Assembly: GCA_002316005.1 (NCBI GenBank)
Contig: DCIM01000077.1
Coordinates: forward strand, 1 to 64,000
Length of the DNA stretch: 64,000 nt
Source: Prevotellaceae bacterium UBA1726
GTDB lineage: Bacteria; Bacteroidota; Bacteroidia; Bacteroidales; Bacteroidaceae
Direction of reading: 5' to 3'
Shown here: positions 17,290 through 24,810 of the stretch, piece by piece
How positions within the stretch are numbered: position 1 is the first letter of the stretch
How the letters are laid out: every line of letters begins with the position of its first letter
The notes under the pieces: generated by a model
Told to the model about the DNA's origin: nothing
What the model saw: only the letters and a program-made list of their open reading frames with translations
The model's database searches: none
Translations under genes and position numbers: made by a program

Positions 17290-18822
17290 ATGTACAATGA
17301 ATTAGAACTTTGGTGGGTAACTGGTGCTCAGTTGCTTTATGGTGGTGACGCAGTCGTTCAGGTTGACGGTCACTCAAAGGAAATGGTTGATGGTATCAAT
17401 GCTGCTGGCATTGTACCTGTGAAAATCGTCTACAAGGGTACAGCCAACTCTTCTGCTGAGGTGGAGGAGATTATGAAGGCTGCCAACAATGATGCTAAGT
17501 GTGCTGGTATCATCACATGGATGCATACATTCTCTCCTGCAAAGATGTGGATTAAGGGTCTTCAGGCTCTCCAGAAGCCATTGCTCCACTTCCACACTCA
17601 GTATAATGCCGAGATTCCATGGGAGACAATGGACATGGACTTCATGAATCTCAACCAGAGTGCTCATGGCGATATCGAGTTCGGTCATATCTGCTCTCGC
17701 ATGCGTGTTCCTCGTAAGGTTGTTGTTGGCTACTGGAAGAGCGAAGAAGCTCAGCAGAAGATTGCTGTATGGGCTCGCGTTTGTGCCGGTGTTGCTGATG
17801 CTCACAATGTTCGTTGCCTTATGTTCGGTATGAACATGAACAATGTTGCCGTTACTGATGGCGACCGTGTTGAGTTCGAGCAGCGTCTCGGCTATCATGT
17901 TGACTATTATCCAGTGTCTTCTCTCATGGAGTACTTCAAGAAGGTTACTGATGCTGAGGTTGAGGCTCTTGTTGAGGAATACAAGCAACTCTATACAATC
18001 AAGATTGATGAGTCGGGCGAAGAGGTTTATTGGGAGAAGGTTCGCAACTCTGCTAAGGCTGAAATCGCTATCCGCCGAGTATTGAAGGATGAGGGTGCAA
18101 CTGCCTTCACAACAAACTTCGATGACCTTGGTGGTGCTGACATCAACGACCCTAACTTCCTTGGTTTCGACCAGATTCCAGGTCTTGCTTCACAGCGTCT
18201 GATGGCCGAGGGTATCGGTTTCGGTGCTGAGGGCGACTGGAAGACTGCTTGTCTCTATCGCACTCTCTATGTCATCCAGGAGGGTATGCCTACTGGTTGC
18301 TCGTTCCTTGAGGACTACACTCTCAACTTCGCTGGCGATCGTTCGTCTTGTCTCCAGAGCCACATGCTCGAGATTTGTCCGCTCATCGCTTCCGATCGTC
18401 CAAAACTTGAGGTTCACTTCCTCGGTATCGGTATCCGCAAGCAGCAGACTGCTCGTCTTGTGTTTACATCAAAGGTGGGTCCTGGTATCAAGGCTACTGT
18501 TGTTGACCTTGGCAACCGCTTCCGTCTCATCACTCAGGAGGTTGAGTGCATCGAACCAAAGCCAATGCCAAACCTTCCTGTTGCTTCTGCTCTCTGGGTT
18601 CCACAGCCTACATTCGAGGTTGGTGCTGGTGCTTGGATTCTCGCAGGCGGTACTCACCACAGTGCTTTCTCTTACGATATCACTGCTGAGTATTGGGAGG
18701 ATTTCGCAGAGATCACTGGTATTGAGTATGTTCAGATCAACAAGAACACCACAATCAGCGAGTTCAAGAAGGAACTGAAGAACAACGAGCTCTACTATAT
18801 GCTCTCAAAGGCCCTTCGCTAA
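17290..18822 (+). CDS. araA: L-arabinose isomerase
   Basis: Manganese-dependent isomerase converting L-arabinose to L-ribulose in the cytoplasm. The N-terminus ELWWVTGAQLLYGGD is the family signature. Metal ligands correspond to Glu314 (GAEGDW), Glu341 (SFLEDYT), His358 (QSHMLEICP) and the His pair 456-457 (GGTHHSAFS). The 510 residues cover the whole enzyme. The ATG at 17290 lies only 1 nt beyond the palindromic element, and an in-frame TAG just upstream rules out a longer start, so the first few residues are slightly shorter than in some relatives. Confidence 0.97.
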   Translation: MYNELELWWVTGAQLLYGGDAVVQVDGHSKEMVDGINAAGIVPVKIVYKGTANSSAEVEEIMKAANNDAKCAGIITWMHTFSPAKMWIKGLQALQKPLLHFHTQYNAEIPWETMDMDFMNLNQSAHGDIEFGHICSRMRVPRKVVVGYWKSEEAQQKIAVWARVCAGVADAHNVRCLMFGMNMNNVAVTDGDRVEFEQRLGYHVDYYPVSSLMEYFKKVTDAEVEALVEEYKQLYTIKIDESGEEVYWEKVRNSAKAEIAIRRVLKDEGATAFTTNFDDLGGADINDPNFLGFDQIPGLASQRLMAEGIGFGAEGDWKTACLYRTLYVIQEGMPTGCSFLEDYTLNFAGDRSSCLQSHMLEICPLIASDRPKLEVHFLGIGIRKQQTARLVFTSKVGPGIKATVVDLGNRFRLITQEVECIEPKPMPNLPVASALWVPQPTFEVGAGAWILAGGTHHSAFSYDITAEYWEDFAEITGIEYVQINKNTTISEFKKELKNNELYYMLSKALR

Positions 18823-18854
18823 ATTGTAAATTGTCAAATTGTCAAATAGCTTTT

Positions 18855-20444
18855 ATGGACGCTAATACAATTATCACTTCTGGTAAGGCCATTCTCGGTA
18901 TTGAGTTTGGTTCTACACGTATCAAGGCCGTTCTCATCGATGATGAGAATCGTCCTATCGCCCAGGGCGACCACGAATGGGAAAACCAACTCGTTGATGG
19001 TCTCTGGACCTATAGCATTGAAGATATCTGGGCTGGTCTGCAGGACTGCTACGCTTCTCTTCGTGCTGATGTAAAGATGAAGTACGCTTGCGAGATAAAG
19101 TCGCTTGCTGCCATCGGTATCTCTGCCATGATGCACGGATATATGGCTTTCAACGACAAGGAGGAAATCCTTGTGCCTTTCCGTACATGGCGTAACACCA
19201 ACACAGGTGATGCTGCACGCGAACTCTCTGCATTGTTCAACTATAACATCCCTCTCCGTTGGAGCATCTCTCACATCTATCAGTGCATCCTCAATGGCGA
19301 TGAGCATGTGAAGGAAATCAACTTCCTCACTACTCTCGCTGGATACATCCACTGGCAGCTGACTGGTGAGCGTGTGCTTGGTATTGGTGATGCATCGGGT
19401 ATGATTCCTGTTGATCCAAACACCAAGACTTATGACGCTGAGATGGTTCGCAAATTCGATGAACTCGTTGCTCCTAAGGGTTATCCTTGGCATCTGCTCG
19501 ACATTCTTCCAAAGACTCTCGTTGCTGGCGAGAATGCTGGTACTCTCACTGCAGAGGGCGCTCTCCGTCTCGACCCTTCTGGCACTCTCCAGGCTGGTAT
19601 TCCTCTCTGTCCTCCAGAGGGTGATGCTGGTACTGGTATGGCCGCTACAAATGCTGTCAAGCAGCGCACAGGTAATGTCTCGGCTGGTACTTCTTCGTTC
19701 TCGATGATTGTTCTCGAGAAGGAACTCTCAAAGCCTTACGAGCCTATCGACCTCGTTACTACTCCTGACGGTAGTCTTGTGGCAATGGTTCACTGCAACA
19801 ACTGTACTTCCGACATCAATGCTTGGGTGAAGATTTTCCGTCAGTATCAGGAACTCCTCGGCATCAAGGTTGATATGAACGAGATCTATACCAAGCTCTT
19901 CAATGTTGCCCTCGAGGGTGATGCTGACTGTGGTGGTATCCTTTCTTACAACTATGTTTCTGGCGAACCTGTAACTGGTCTTGCTGATGGTCGTCCAATG
20001 GTGGTTCGTTCTGCCAACGACAACTTCAATCTCGCTAACTTCATGCGTGCCCACCTCTATGGTGCTATCGGTGCATTGAAGTTCGGTAACGACATCCTCT
20101 TGAAGGAGGAAGGCGTGAAGGTTGACCGCATCACTGGTCATGGTGGTTATTTCAAGACAAAGGGTGTTGGTCAGCGTATGCTTGCTGCAGCCTTGAACTC
20201 TCCAATCTCTGTAATGGAGACTGCTGGTGAGGGTGGTGCTTGGGGTATTGCTCTGCTTGCTGGTTATCTTGTGAACAATGCCATGAACCTCAACCTTGCC
20301 GACTATCTTGAGAAGATTGTCTTCGGTGGCAACACTGGTGTTGAGGTTGCTCCTACTCCTGAGGATGTAGAGGGCTTCAACAAGTACATTGAGAACTACA
20401 AGCGTGGTCTTGCCATCGAGCATGCCGCTGTTGAGAACAAATAA
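18855..20444 (+). CDS. araB: ribulokinase, FGGY family
   Basis: ATP-dependent kinase forming L-ribulose 5-phosphate. It has an ATPase-fold FGGY kinase layout: phosphate-binding motif AILGIEFGSTRIKAVLID near the N-terminus, GISAMMHGYMAF, the second-domain stretch NVSAGTSSFSMIVLE, and VDRITGHGGYFKTKGVGQRM near the C-terminus with the adenosine-binding segment. The first ATG at 18855 is preferred over a TTG eight codons earlier because the latter lies in an AT-rich direct repeat (TTGTAAATTGTCAAATTGTC). It is 32 nt after araA and is the last gene before a terminator. Length 529 fits this Bacteroidetes subgroup. Confidence 0.95.
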   Translation: MDANTIITSGKAILGIEFGSTRIKAVLIDDENRPIAQGDHEWENQLVDGLWTYSIEDIWAGLQDCYASLRADVKMKYACEIKSLAAIGISAMMHGYMAFNDKEEILVPFRTWRNTNTGDAARELSALFNYNIPLRWSISHIYQCILNGDEHVKEINFLTTLAGYIHWQLTGERVLGIGDASGMIPVDPNTKTYDAEMVRKFDELVAPKGYPWHLLDILPKTLVAGENAGTLTAEGALRLDPSGTLQAGIPLCPPEGDAGTGMAATNAVKQRTGNVSAGTSSFSMIVLEKELSKPYEPIDLVTTPDGSLVAMVHCNNCTSDINAWVKIFRQYQELLGIKVDMNEIYTKLFNVALEGDADCGGILSYNYVSGEPVTGLADGRPMVVRSANDNFNLANFMRAHLYGAIGALKFGNDILLKEEGVKVDRITGHGGYFKTKGVGQRMLAAALNSPISVMETAGEGGAWGIALLAGYLVNNAMNLNLADYLEKIVFGGNTGVEVAPTPEDVEGFNKYIENYKRGLAIEHAAVENK

Positions 20445-20470
20445 TCTCTCCCCCCCTATAATCAAAAAAT

Positions 20471-20506
20471 AGAGGATGCACCGATTCCGGTCGCATCCTC
20501 TTTTTT
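20471..20506. terminator. bidirectional intrinsic terminator after araB
   Basis: A 9-bp stem (AGAGGATGC at 20471-20479 with 20493-20501) is followed by a T-run on the plus strand and preceded by an A-run. It can therefore serve both araB and the convergent trpB2. Confidence 0.85.
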
Positions 20507-20520
20507 GTCTATTGTAAGGC

Positions 20521-20567
20521 TTCCCTTTTGTTCGCCGTTGTGTTTCCGCCCCATTTTATGGGGCGGG
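20521..20567. repeat. dispersed palindromic repeat, copy A
   Basis: TTTTGTTCGCCGTTGTG followed by CCGCCCCATTTTATGGGGCG. The same block recurs at 22191 and 23321. It ends 3 nt from the trpB2 stop codon. Confidence 0.8.
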
Positions 20568-20570
20568 CCC

Positions 20571-21938
20571 TTACATCTTTGGCAATTTGCTCAATGCCTC
20601 ATTAATCTCCTCGTCTGTTGGGATATGGTCGGTCATTGTGCCATCGTTGAACTGCTTGTATGCCACAAGGTCGAAATATCCTGTTCCCGAGAGGTTGAAT
20701 GCAATGGTCTTGCTCTCGCCTGTCTCCTTGCATTTGAGGGCTTCTTCAATGGCTGCCTTGATGGCATGACTCGACTCTGGAGCAGGGAGAATTCCCTCAG
20801 CACGTGCAAAGAGTTCGGCAGCCTCAAACACCTGTGTCTGTTCGTAGGCGCGTGCCTCGAAAACACCTTCATCATAGAGTTGCGAGAGGATTGGCGACAT
20901 TCCGTGGAATCGCAGACCGCCGGCATGGTTTGCCGATGGAATGAATTGGCTTCCCACTGTGTACATCTTTGCCAAAGGACAAATCATACCGGTGTCGCAG
21001 AAGTCGTAAGCAAACTTACCGCGTGTGAACGATGGACATGATGCTGGTTCGGCTCCGATAATCTTGTAGTTTGCCTCTCCGCGAAGCATATCGCCAATGA
21101 ATGGGGTAGCAAAACCGCCAAGGTTCGAACCGCCACCAGTACAACCGATGAGGATGTCTGGCTTGATGTTGTATTTCTCCATTGCCTTCTTTGCCTCCAG
21201 ACCGATGATTGTCTGATGGAGAAGTACCTGATTCAACACCGAACCGAGCACATATCTGTAGCCTGGATTGGTCACTGCCACTTCCACAGCCTCCGAGATG
21301 GCACAACCCAACGAACCGGTTGTTCCTGGGTGCTCGGCAAGAATCTTGCGGCCCACCTGTGTAGTGTCACTTGGCGAAGGGGTAATCTTTGCTCCGTAGG
21401 TACGAATCACCTCACGGCGGAATGGTTTCTGCTCGTATGAGCATTTCACCATATACACATTACAGTCAATGCCGAAATACTGGCAGGCCATCGAAAGGGC
21501 TGTTCCCCACTGTCCGGCTCCTGTCTCTGTGGTGACTCCCTTCAGTCCTTGCTTCTTTGCATAGTATGCCTGGGCAATGGCTGAGTTCAGTTTGTGCGAG
21601 CCTGAGGTGTTGTTGCCCTCAAACTTGTAGTAAATCTTAGCAGGGGTGTCGAGGGCCTTCTCGAGGAAGTAGGCACGAACCAGTGGCGAAGGGCGATACA
21701 TCTTGTAGAAATCAAGGATTTCTTCAGGAATATCAAACCATCGTGTATCATTGTCCAACTCCTGCTTGTTGAGTTCTTCGCAGAAGATTGGGTTCATTTC
21801 TTCTATTGTCAGCGGCTGTCCTGTACCTGGATTAATCAGTGGTGCAGGCTTTGTCTTCATGTCCGCGCGTACATTATACCATTGTGTTGGTATCTCGTCT
21901 TCTTTGAGATAAATCTTGTAGGGAATCTTTTCTTCCAT
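20571..21938 (-). CDS. trpB2: TrpB2-type tryptophan synthase beta chain
   Basis: PLP enzyme that condenses indole with serine; the TrpB2 group is usually not partnered with TrpA. The PLP lysine is Lys116 (TSGSHKLNSA), and the phosphate-binding glycine loop is GGGSN (268-272). The N-terminal NPGTGQPLTIEEMNPIF and SHKLN, FRREVIRTYGA and GLRFHGMSPILS segments are those of the longer TrpB2 proteins. At 455 residues it is longer than canonical TrpB (about 400). No other trp genes are nearby, which supports a stand-alone indole-salvage role; this is inference. Confidence 0.92.
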   Translation of the reverse strand: MEEKIPYKIYLKEDEIPTQWYNVRADMKTKPAPLINPGTGQPLTIEEMNPIFCEELNKQELDNDTRWFDIPEEILDFYKMYRPSPLVRAYFLEKALDTPAKIYYKFEGNNTSGSHKLNSAIAQAYYAKKQGLKGVTTETGAGQWGTALSMACQYFGIDCNVYMVKCSYEQKPFRREVIRTYGAKITPSPSDTTQVGRKILAEHPGTTGSLGCAISEAVEVAVTNPGYRYVLGSVLNQVLLHQTIIGLEAKKAMEKYNIKPDILIGCTGGGSNLGGFATPFIGDMLRGEANYKIIGAEPASCPSFTRGKFAYDFCDTGMICPLAKMYTVGSQFIPSANHAGGLRFHGMSPILSQLYDEGVFEARAYEQTQVFEAAELFARAEGILPAPESSHAIKAAIEEALKCKETGESKTIAFNLSGTGYFDLVAYKQFNDGTMTDHIPTDEEINEALSKLPKM

Positions 21939-21974
21939 AATGCTAATTGAAATAATTTATGAGTTATCCAAGGA

Positions 21975-22006
21975 CAAAGTTAATCATTCTCTGCGAACCC
22001 TCCAAA
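21975..22006 (-). promoter_or_regulatory. promoter of trpB2
   Basis: Minus-strand TTTG at 22006-22003, a 20-nt spacer and TAACTTTG at 21982-21975, with the start codon 36 nt downstream. A full consensus match. Confidence 0.8.
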
Positions 22007-22063
22007 TTTTTCACTCTTAATCTTACGATTTTCCACAAAATCCCCTCTAATCTCCATAAAAAC

Positions 22064-22114
22064 AAAAGCGAAATCCGGATATTTGTATCAAAATAACATC
22101 CAAATTTCGCTTTT
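22064..22114 (-). terminator. terminator downstream of the sugar isomerase-like gene
   Basis: Arms at 22064-22074 and 22104-22114 (AAAAGCGAAAT and complement) form an 11-bp stem, followed on the minus strand by a T-rich run. The rest of 21939-22348 holds the trpB2 promoter and repeats; no gene is seen. Confidence 0.65.
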
Positions 22115-22190
22115 CTATTATATTCCGTAATCGCCCCTTTTCCTTCTTCTCTATTCCTTCTTCCCTCTTCCTGCGTAGCGGCTCTCCTCC

Positions 22191-22348
22191 TTTTTTGTTC
22201 GCCGTTGTGCTTCAGCCCCATTTTATGGGGCAGTTCCCTTCCCTTTGGTGGGCTTTTGACTCGCTATCAAAATGCAGGTTGGGGGTAGGCTTCTGTTGTG
22301 GGTGAGGCTTTTCTCCCTCCCCTAAGGGGGAGGGCCGGGGAGGGGCTT
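22191..22348. repeat. composite repeat block, copy B
   Basis: Three parts in order: the GTTCGCCGTTGTG plus CCCCATTTTATGGGG palindrome (22191-22233), a 53-bp segment with GACTCGCTATCAAAATGCAG (22241-22293), and a GC-rich palindrome CTCCCTCCCCTAAGGGGGAG (about 22312-22332). It ends exactly at the stop codon of the sugar isomerase-like gene. The same order occurs in copy C at 23321. Confidence 0.85.
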
Positions 22349-23257
22349 TTATTCCTCTATCAGTTTCTCCAAATATTCCCTTGTCTGCTCCAGGTATTCC
22401 ATCTCCGAGTCGTTCAGTTCGCATTCAATGGTTAGTGCTCCTGTGAATCCTACTCGCTTCAGTTCCTTTATTACTCCAGGGAAATCTACCTCGCCTTGTG
22501 GGATTGGCACTTCCTCGCCCAACTCGTATGGGTTCGCTGGGTTTGGATAATGACCGTCCTTTGCGTGGAACTCCTTGATGAGCGAACCAAACTGCTTCAC
22601 TGCATCCAGTGAGTTGGCGTTTCCGTAGAGTAGGAGGTTGGCAAGGTCGCAGTTGATGAAACAGTTACCTACACCAATGTCCTTGATGGCACGAATCAGT
22701 GTCACTGGTGTCTCCTGACCGGTCTCAAACAGAATGTCTATGTTGCGTGCTTTTGCATACTCGGCAAGGTCTTTCATCACAGCAATGAATTCCTTGTATT
22801 GCTCTCCGCTTGGGTCGATTGGAATGAATCCGAAGTGTGAGTGCATATATGGCACTCCTGCCTCTACGCAGAAGTCTATCATGTTGTGATAGGTGGCAAT
22901 CTTCTCCTCACGACCTTCTGCTGGCACCAGTCCGATTGTTGCCGGACCCTTGCGGAAATTCCACTCACTGTGTCCCGGTACACCAACAACAGTTGTCACG
23001 CGGATGTTGTATTTCTTCGATGCCTTTCTTATCTGCTGTGCCAGTTCGGTGTTGCAGTATTTTGCACTGTAGTTTATCTCGCACGAAGTGAACTTTGCGT
23101 TATGCAACTCCTTGAATCTTGCGTCAATGTCCCTCAGGTCATAAACGATTGTACCGATGGTGATAGGACTCTTCTGTGCCTTTGCTGCATTCTCTGCCTT
23201 TACCATCTGTGGCATCATCATCGCCACAACAAACAGTAATGTAAGTACCTTTTTCAT
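22349..23257 (-). CDS. secreted xylose-isomerase-like TIM-barrel protein
   Basis: Member of the sugar phosphate isomerase/epimerase (AP endonuclease 2-like) superfamily; the actual substrate is not evident. The start at 23257 gives a signal peptide MKKVLTLLFVVAMMMPQMVKA, so the mature protein is periplasmic, unlike cytosolic isomerases of the fold. Metal-site residues are visible in order: LFETGQE, FINCDLAN, EFHAKDGHYPNP and LTIECEL. Length 302. It lies between two copies of a long direct repeat and is separated from the nuclease gene upstream by copy C. No clear promoter is seen for it. It could be read from the nuclease promoter. Confidence 0.8.
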   Translation of the reverse strand: MKKVLTLLFVVAMMMPQMVKAENAAKAQKSPITIGTIVYDLRDIDARFKELHNAKFTSCEINYSAKYCNTELAQQIRKASKKYNIRVTTVVGVPGHSEWNFRKGPATIGLVPAEGREEKIATYHNMIDFCVEAGVPYMHSHFGFIPIDPSGEQYKEFIAVMKDLAEYAKARNIDILFETGQETPVTLIRAIKDIGVGNCFINCDLANLLLYGNANSLDAVKQFGSLIKEFHAKDGHYPNPANPYELGEEVPIPQGEVDFPGVIKELKRVGFTGALTIECELNDSEMEYLEQTREYLEKLIEE

Positions 23258-23320
23258 ATTCTTTGTATTTAGTAATTTCATATCCTTCGCCCCATGCAGG
23301 CTTCCTGTGGTGAGGCTTCC

Positions 23321-23483
23321 TTCCCTTTTTGTTCGCCGTTGTGTCTCAGCCCCATATTATGGGGCGGCTCCCTTCTGCGTTAGCTTCTCCCTTCCCTTTA
23401 GTGGGCTTTTGACTCGCTATCAAAATGCAGGTTGGGGGTAGGCTTCCTTCCCCCTCTCCTTTAGGAGAGGGCTGGGGTGAGGC
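23321..23483. repeat. composite repeat block, copy C
   Basis: Same order of parts as 22191-22348. The palindrome block is at 23321-23367, and the 53-bp segment at 23394-23446 has one mismatch to copy B. The GC-rich palindrome CCCTCTCCTTTAGGAGAGGG starts near 23451. The last part overlaps the 3' end of the nuclease gene. Confidence 0.85.
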
Positions 23484-24249
23484 ACCTATTCAACACCCAT
23501 GCCAGACGCAGGCCGCCCTTGAGCAACTGCTCCTCAACGGTTGGTGTCCATGCGCGAAGATAGTCAAAGAGCAGTACTGCACTCTCTGGTGTGTCTGCAT
23601 AAACCCTACAGGTCACTTCGTAAGTCTCCTTGCCCCAGTCATTTGGCGTACCCTGACATATTGCCTCCACTTGTTCCTCCTTCAGTCGGTCTAACTCTTC
23701 CGCCCATTCCGTATGAGTCCAGGCATGGGCACGCTCCACAATCTGGGTGTCCCACATTGCATGGATGTTGGTGTCACGGTCGAAGAAATTCACAGGCCAA
23801 CGGTTACCGCCCTTGTCACTTCTGTGACCCATGTGCAATGGCTGATGGATGTCGCCAACGAGATGGATGAGCATTTTCAGAGCCAACTGTCGTGTCTCGC
23901 GGTTGAGCGATTTGTCCTTCAGCAGTTCCGTCTGTGCCTCTATGGCCCTCACCACATCACCGGTTTCCAGCAGTGGAGCCTCCTCGTAGGTCTCGGCAGC
24001 ATCAATATTCTTGTAGTGCCATGATTTTGTGTAGGCATACTCGGGAGTGTTACTTGCGTTGTCGAGCCAGTTCGCCCAGTAGATGATCGACCTGCCGTCA
24101 AGGAGTTCGTCTATTGCCGCCTTAGCCTCCTTTGTCAGATGACGCTGAGCAATGGCACAGGTAGTGTCGTGACCTTTCTGTCCCCACGACCAACCGTTGG
24201 CAGTTCCAATGACTGCCAACAGCAATGTTATGATAATGTTTTTTCTCAT
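23461..24249 (-). CDS. S1/P1-type zinc nuclease, secreted
   Basis: Single-strand-specific nuclease family. The mature N-terminus near Trp20-Trp22 (NGWSWGQKGHDTT) supplies a zinc ligand through the N-terminal Trp, with His27. The central zinc motif is LIHLVGDIHQPLHMGHRSD followed by KGGN, and NIHAMWDTQIV supplies the later ligand. Signal peptide MRKNIIITLLLAVIGTANG. Length 262 is normal. The last seven residues (CLTPALS) and the stop codon are encoded by the GC-rich repeat of copy C, so the original end of the gene was probably changed by the repeat. A -7 box TATCTTTG lies at 24279-24272. Confidence 0.9.
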   Translation of the reverse strand: MRKNIIITLLLAVIGTANGWSWGQKGHDTTCAIAQRHLTKEAKAAIDELLDGRSIIYWANWLDNASNTPEYAYTKSWHYKNIDAAETYEEAPLLETGDVVRAIEAQTELLKDKSLNRETRQLALKMLIHLVGDIHQPLHMGHRSDKGGNRWPVNFFDRDTNIHAMWDTQIVERAHAWTHTEWAEELDRLKEEQVEAICQGTPNDWGKETYEVTCRVYADTPESAVLLFDYLRAWTPTVEEQLLKGGLRLAWVLNRCLTPALS

Positions 24250-24271
24250 ATTTCTTTCATTAACCTGATTG

Positions 24272-24279
24272 CAAAGATA
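24272..24279 (-). promoter_or_regulatory. -7 box before the nuclease gene
   Basis: TATCTTTG on the minus strand, 23 nt from the start codon. No clear TTTG at the -33 position; a GAAA/TTTC run is there instead. Confidence 0.5.
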
Positions 24280-24280
24280 A

Positions 24281-24559
24281 TCAAACTTTCCGGTTTACGA
24301 AAGAAAATAGCTGAAAATTTGCCTCAGCCTCTTTTATACCGATAGTTATTGAAGCAGTTTCAAATCCAATCTTTCTACATGCATTTATTAAGTCATGCAT
24401 AGATATACCTAGCTTAGTTACATCGCAAAATTGTTTAATTGTCCTTACGGAATATCGTTTCCCATAATATGCCGCTATCATCTGAATGCAGGTAGGACCA
24501 CAGTCTGTCATTTCCAATTGTCTAATGTAAGGAACTTGTTTATTCTTAGAAAAGATCAT
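24281..24559 (-). pseudogene. truncated peptidase C39 fragment (bacteriocin-type exporter)
   Basis: The frame encodes the first part of a C39 cysteine peptidase domain, the leader-cleaving domain of double-glycine peptide ABC exporters. It has VPYIRQLEMTDCGPTC with the catalytic Cys, IQMIAAYYGKRYSV, LGISMHDLINACRKIGFETA. It stops after about 90 residues, before the catalytic His/Asp, and no transmembrane or ATPase part follows. The start is placed at 24559 (MIFSKNK); the frame is open further upstream to 24607. It is best read as a remnant of a deleted exporter gene. Its end abuts the nuclease promoter. Confidence 0.75.
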
Positions 24560-24670
24560 ATTTTGAATATCATATTTATTTGTCGTTACACAGGTAGAGC
24601 AGCACATTCTTTCATTTTCGCTATTGATGAATGAGTATTACTAGCGTTTTAAATATTGTAATCTATTTAT

Positions 24671-24706
24671 TCACCCCAAGTTGAACTTGAGCTAAACTTG
24701 GGGTGA
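24671..24706. repeat. perfect 12-bp stem hairpin
   Basis: TCACCCCAAGTT (24671-24682) pairs with 24695-24706 around a 12-nt loop. There is no T-run on either side. It lies between the receptor-like gene and the C39 remnant and could end transcription of the receptor gene or mark an element. Confidence 0.6.
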
Positions 24707-24810
24707 GCATTTCAAACACAAGAAATGGAGCAGATTGATCATTTCGGCTAATAAATTATGCTGTAGAATTTCAAAATATATGTAATGTACCAAATAGGAA
24801 TCTTCTACCA

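Noticed and set aside
20571..21938. Canonical trpB of a tryptophan operon
   Set aside because: The length and N-terminal NPGTGQPL motif are of the TrpB2 type and no other trp genes are nearby.
24281..24607. Intact small peptidase gene
   Set aside because: The C39 domain stops before its catalytic His/Asp and the exporter part is missing, so a remnant is more likely.
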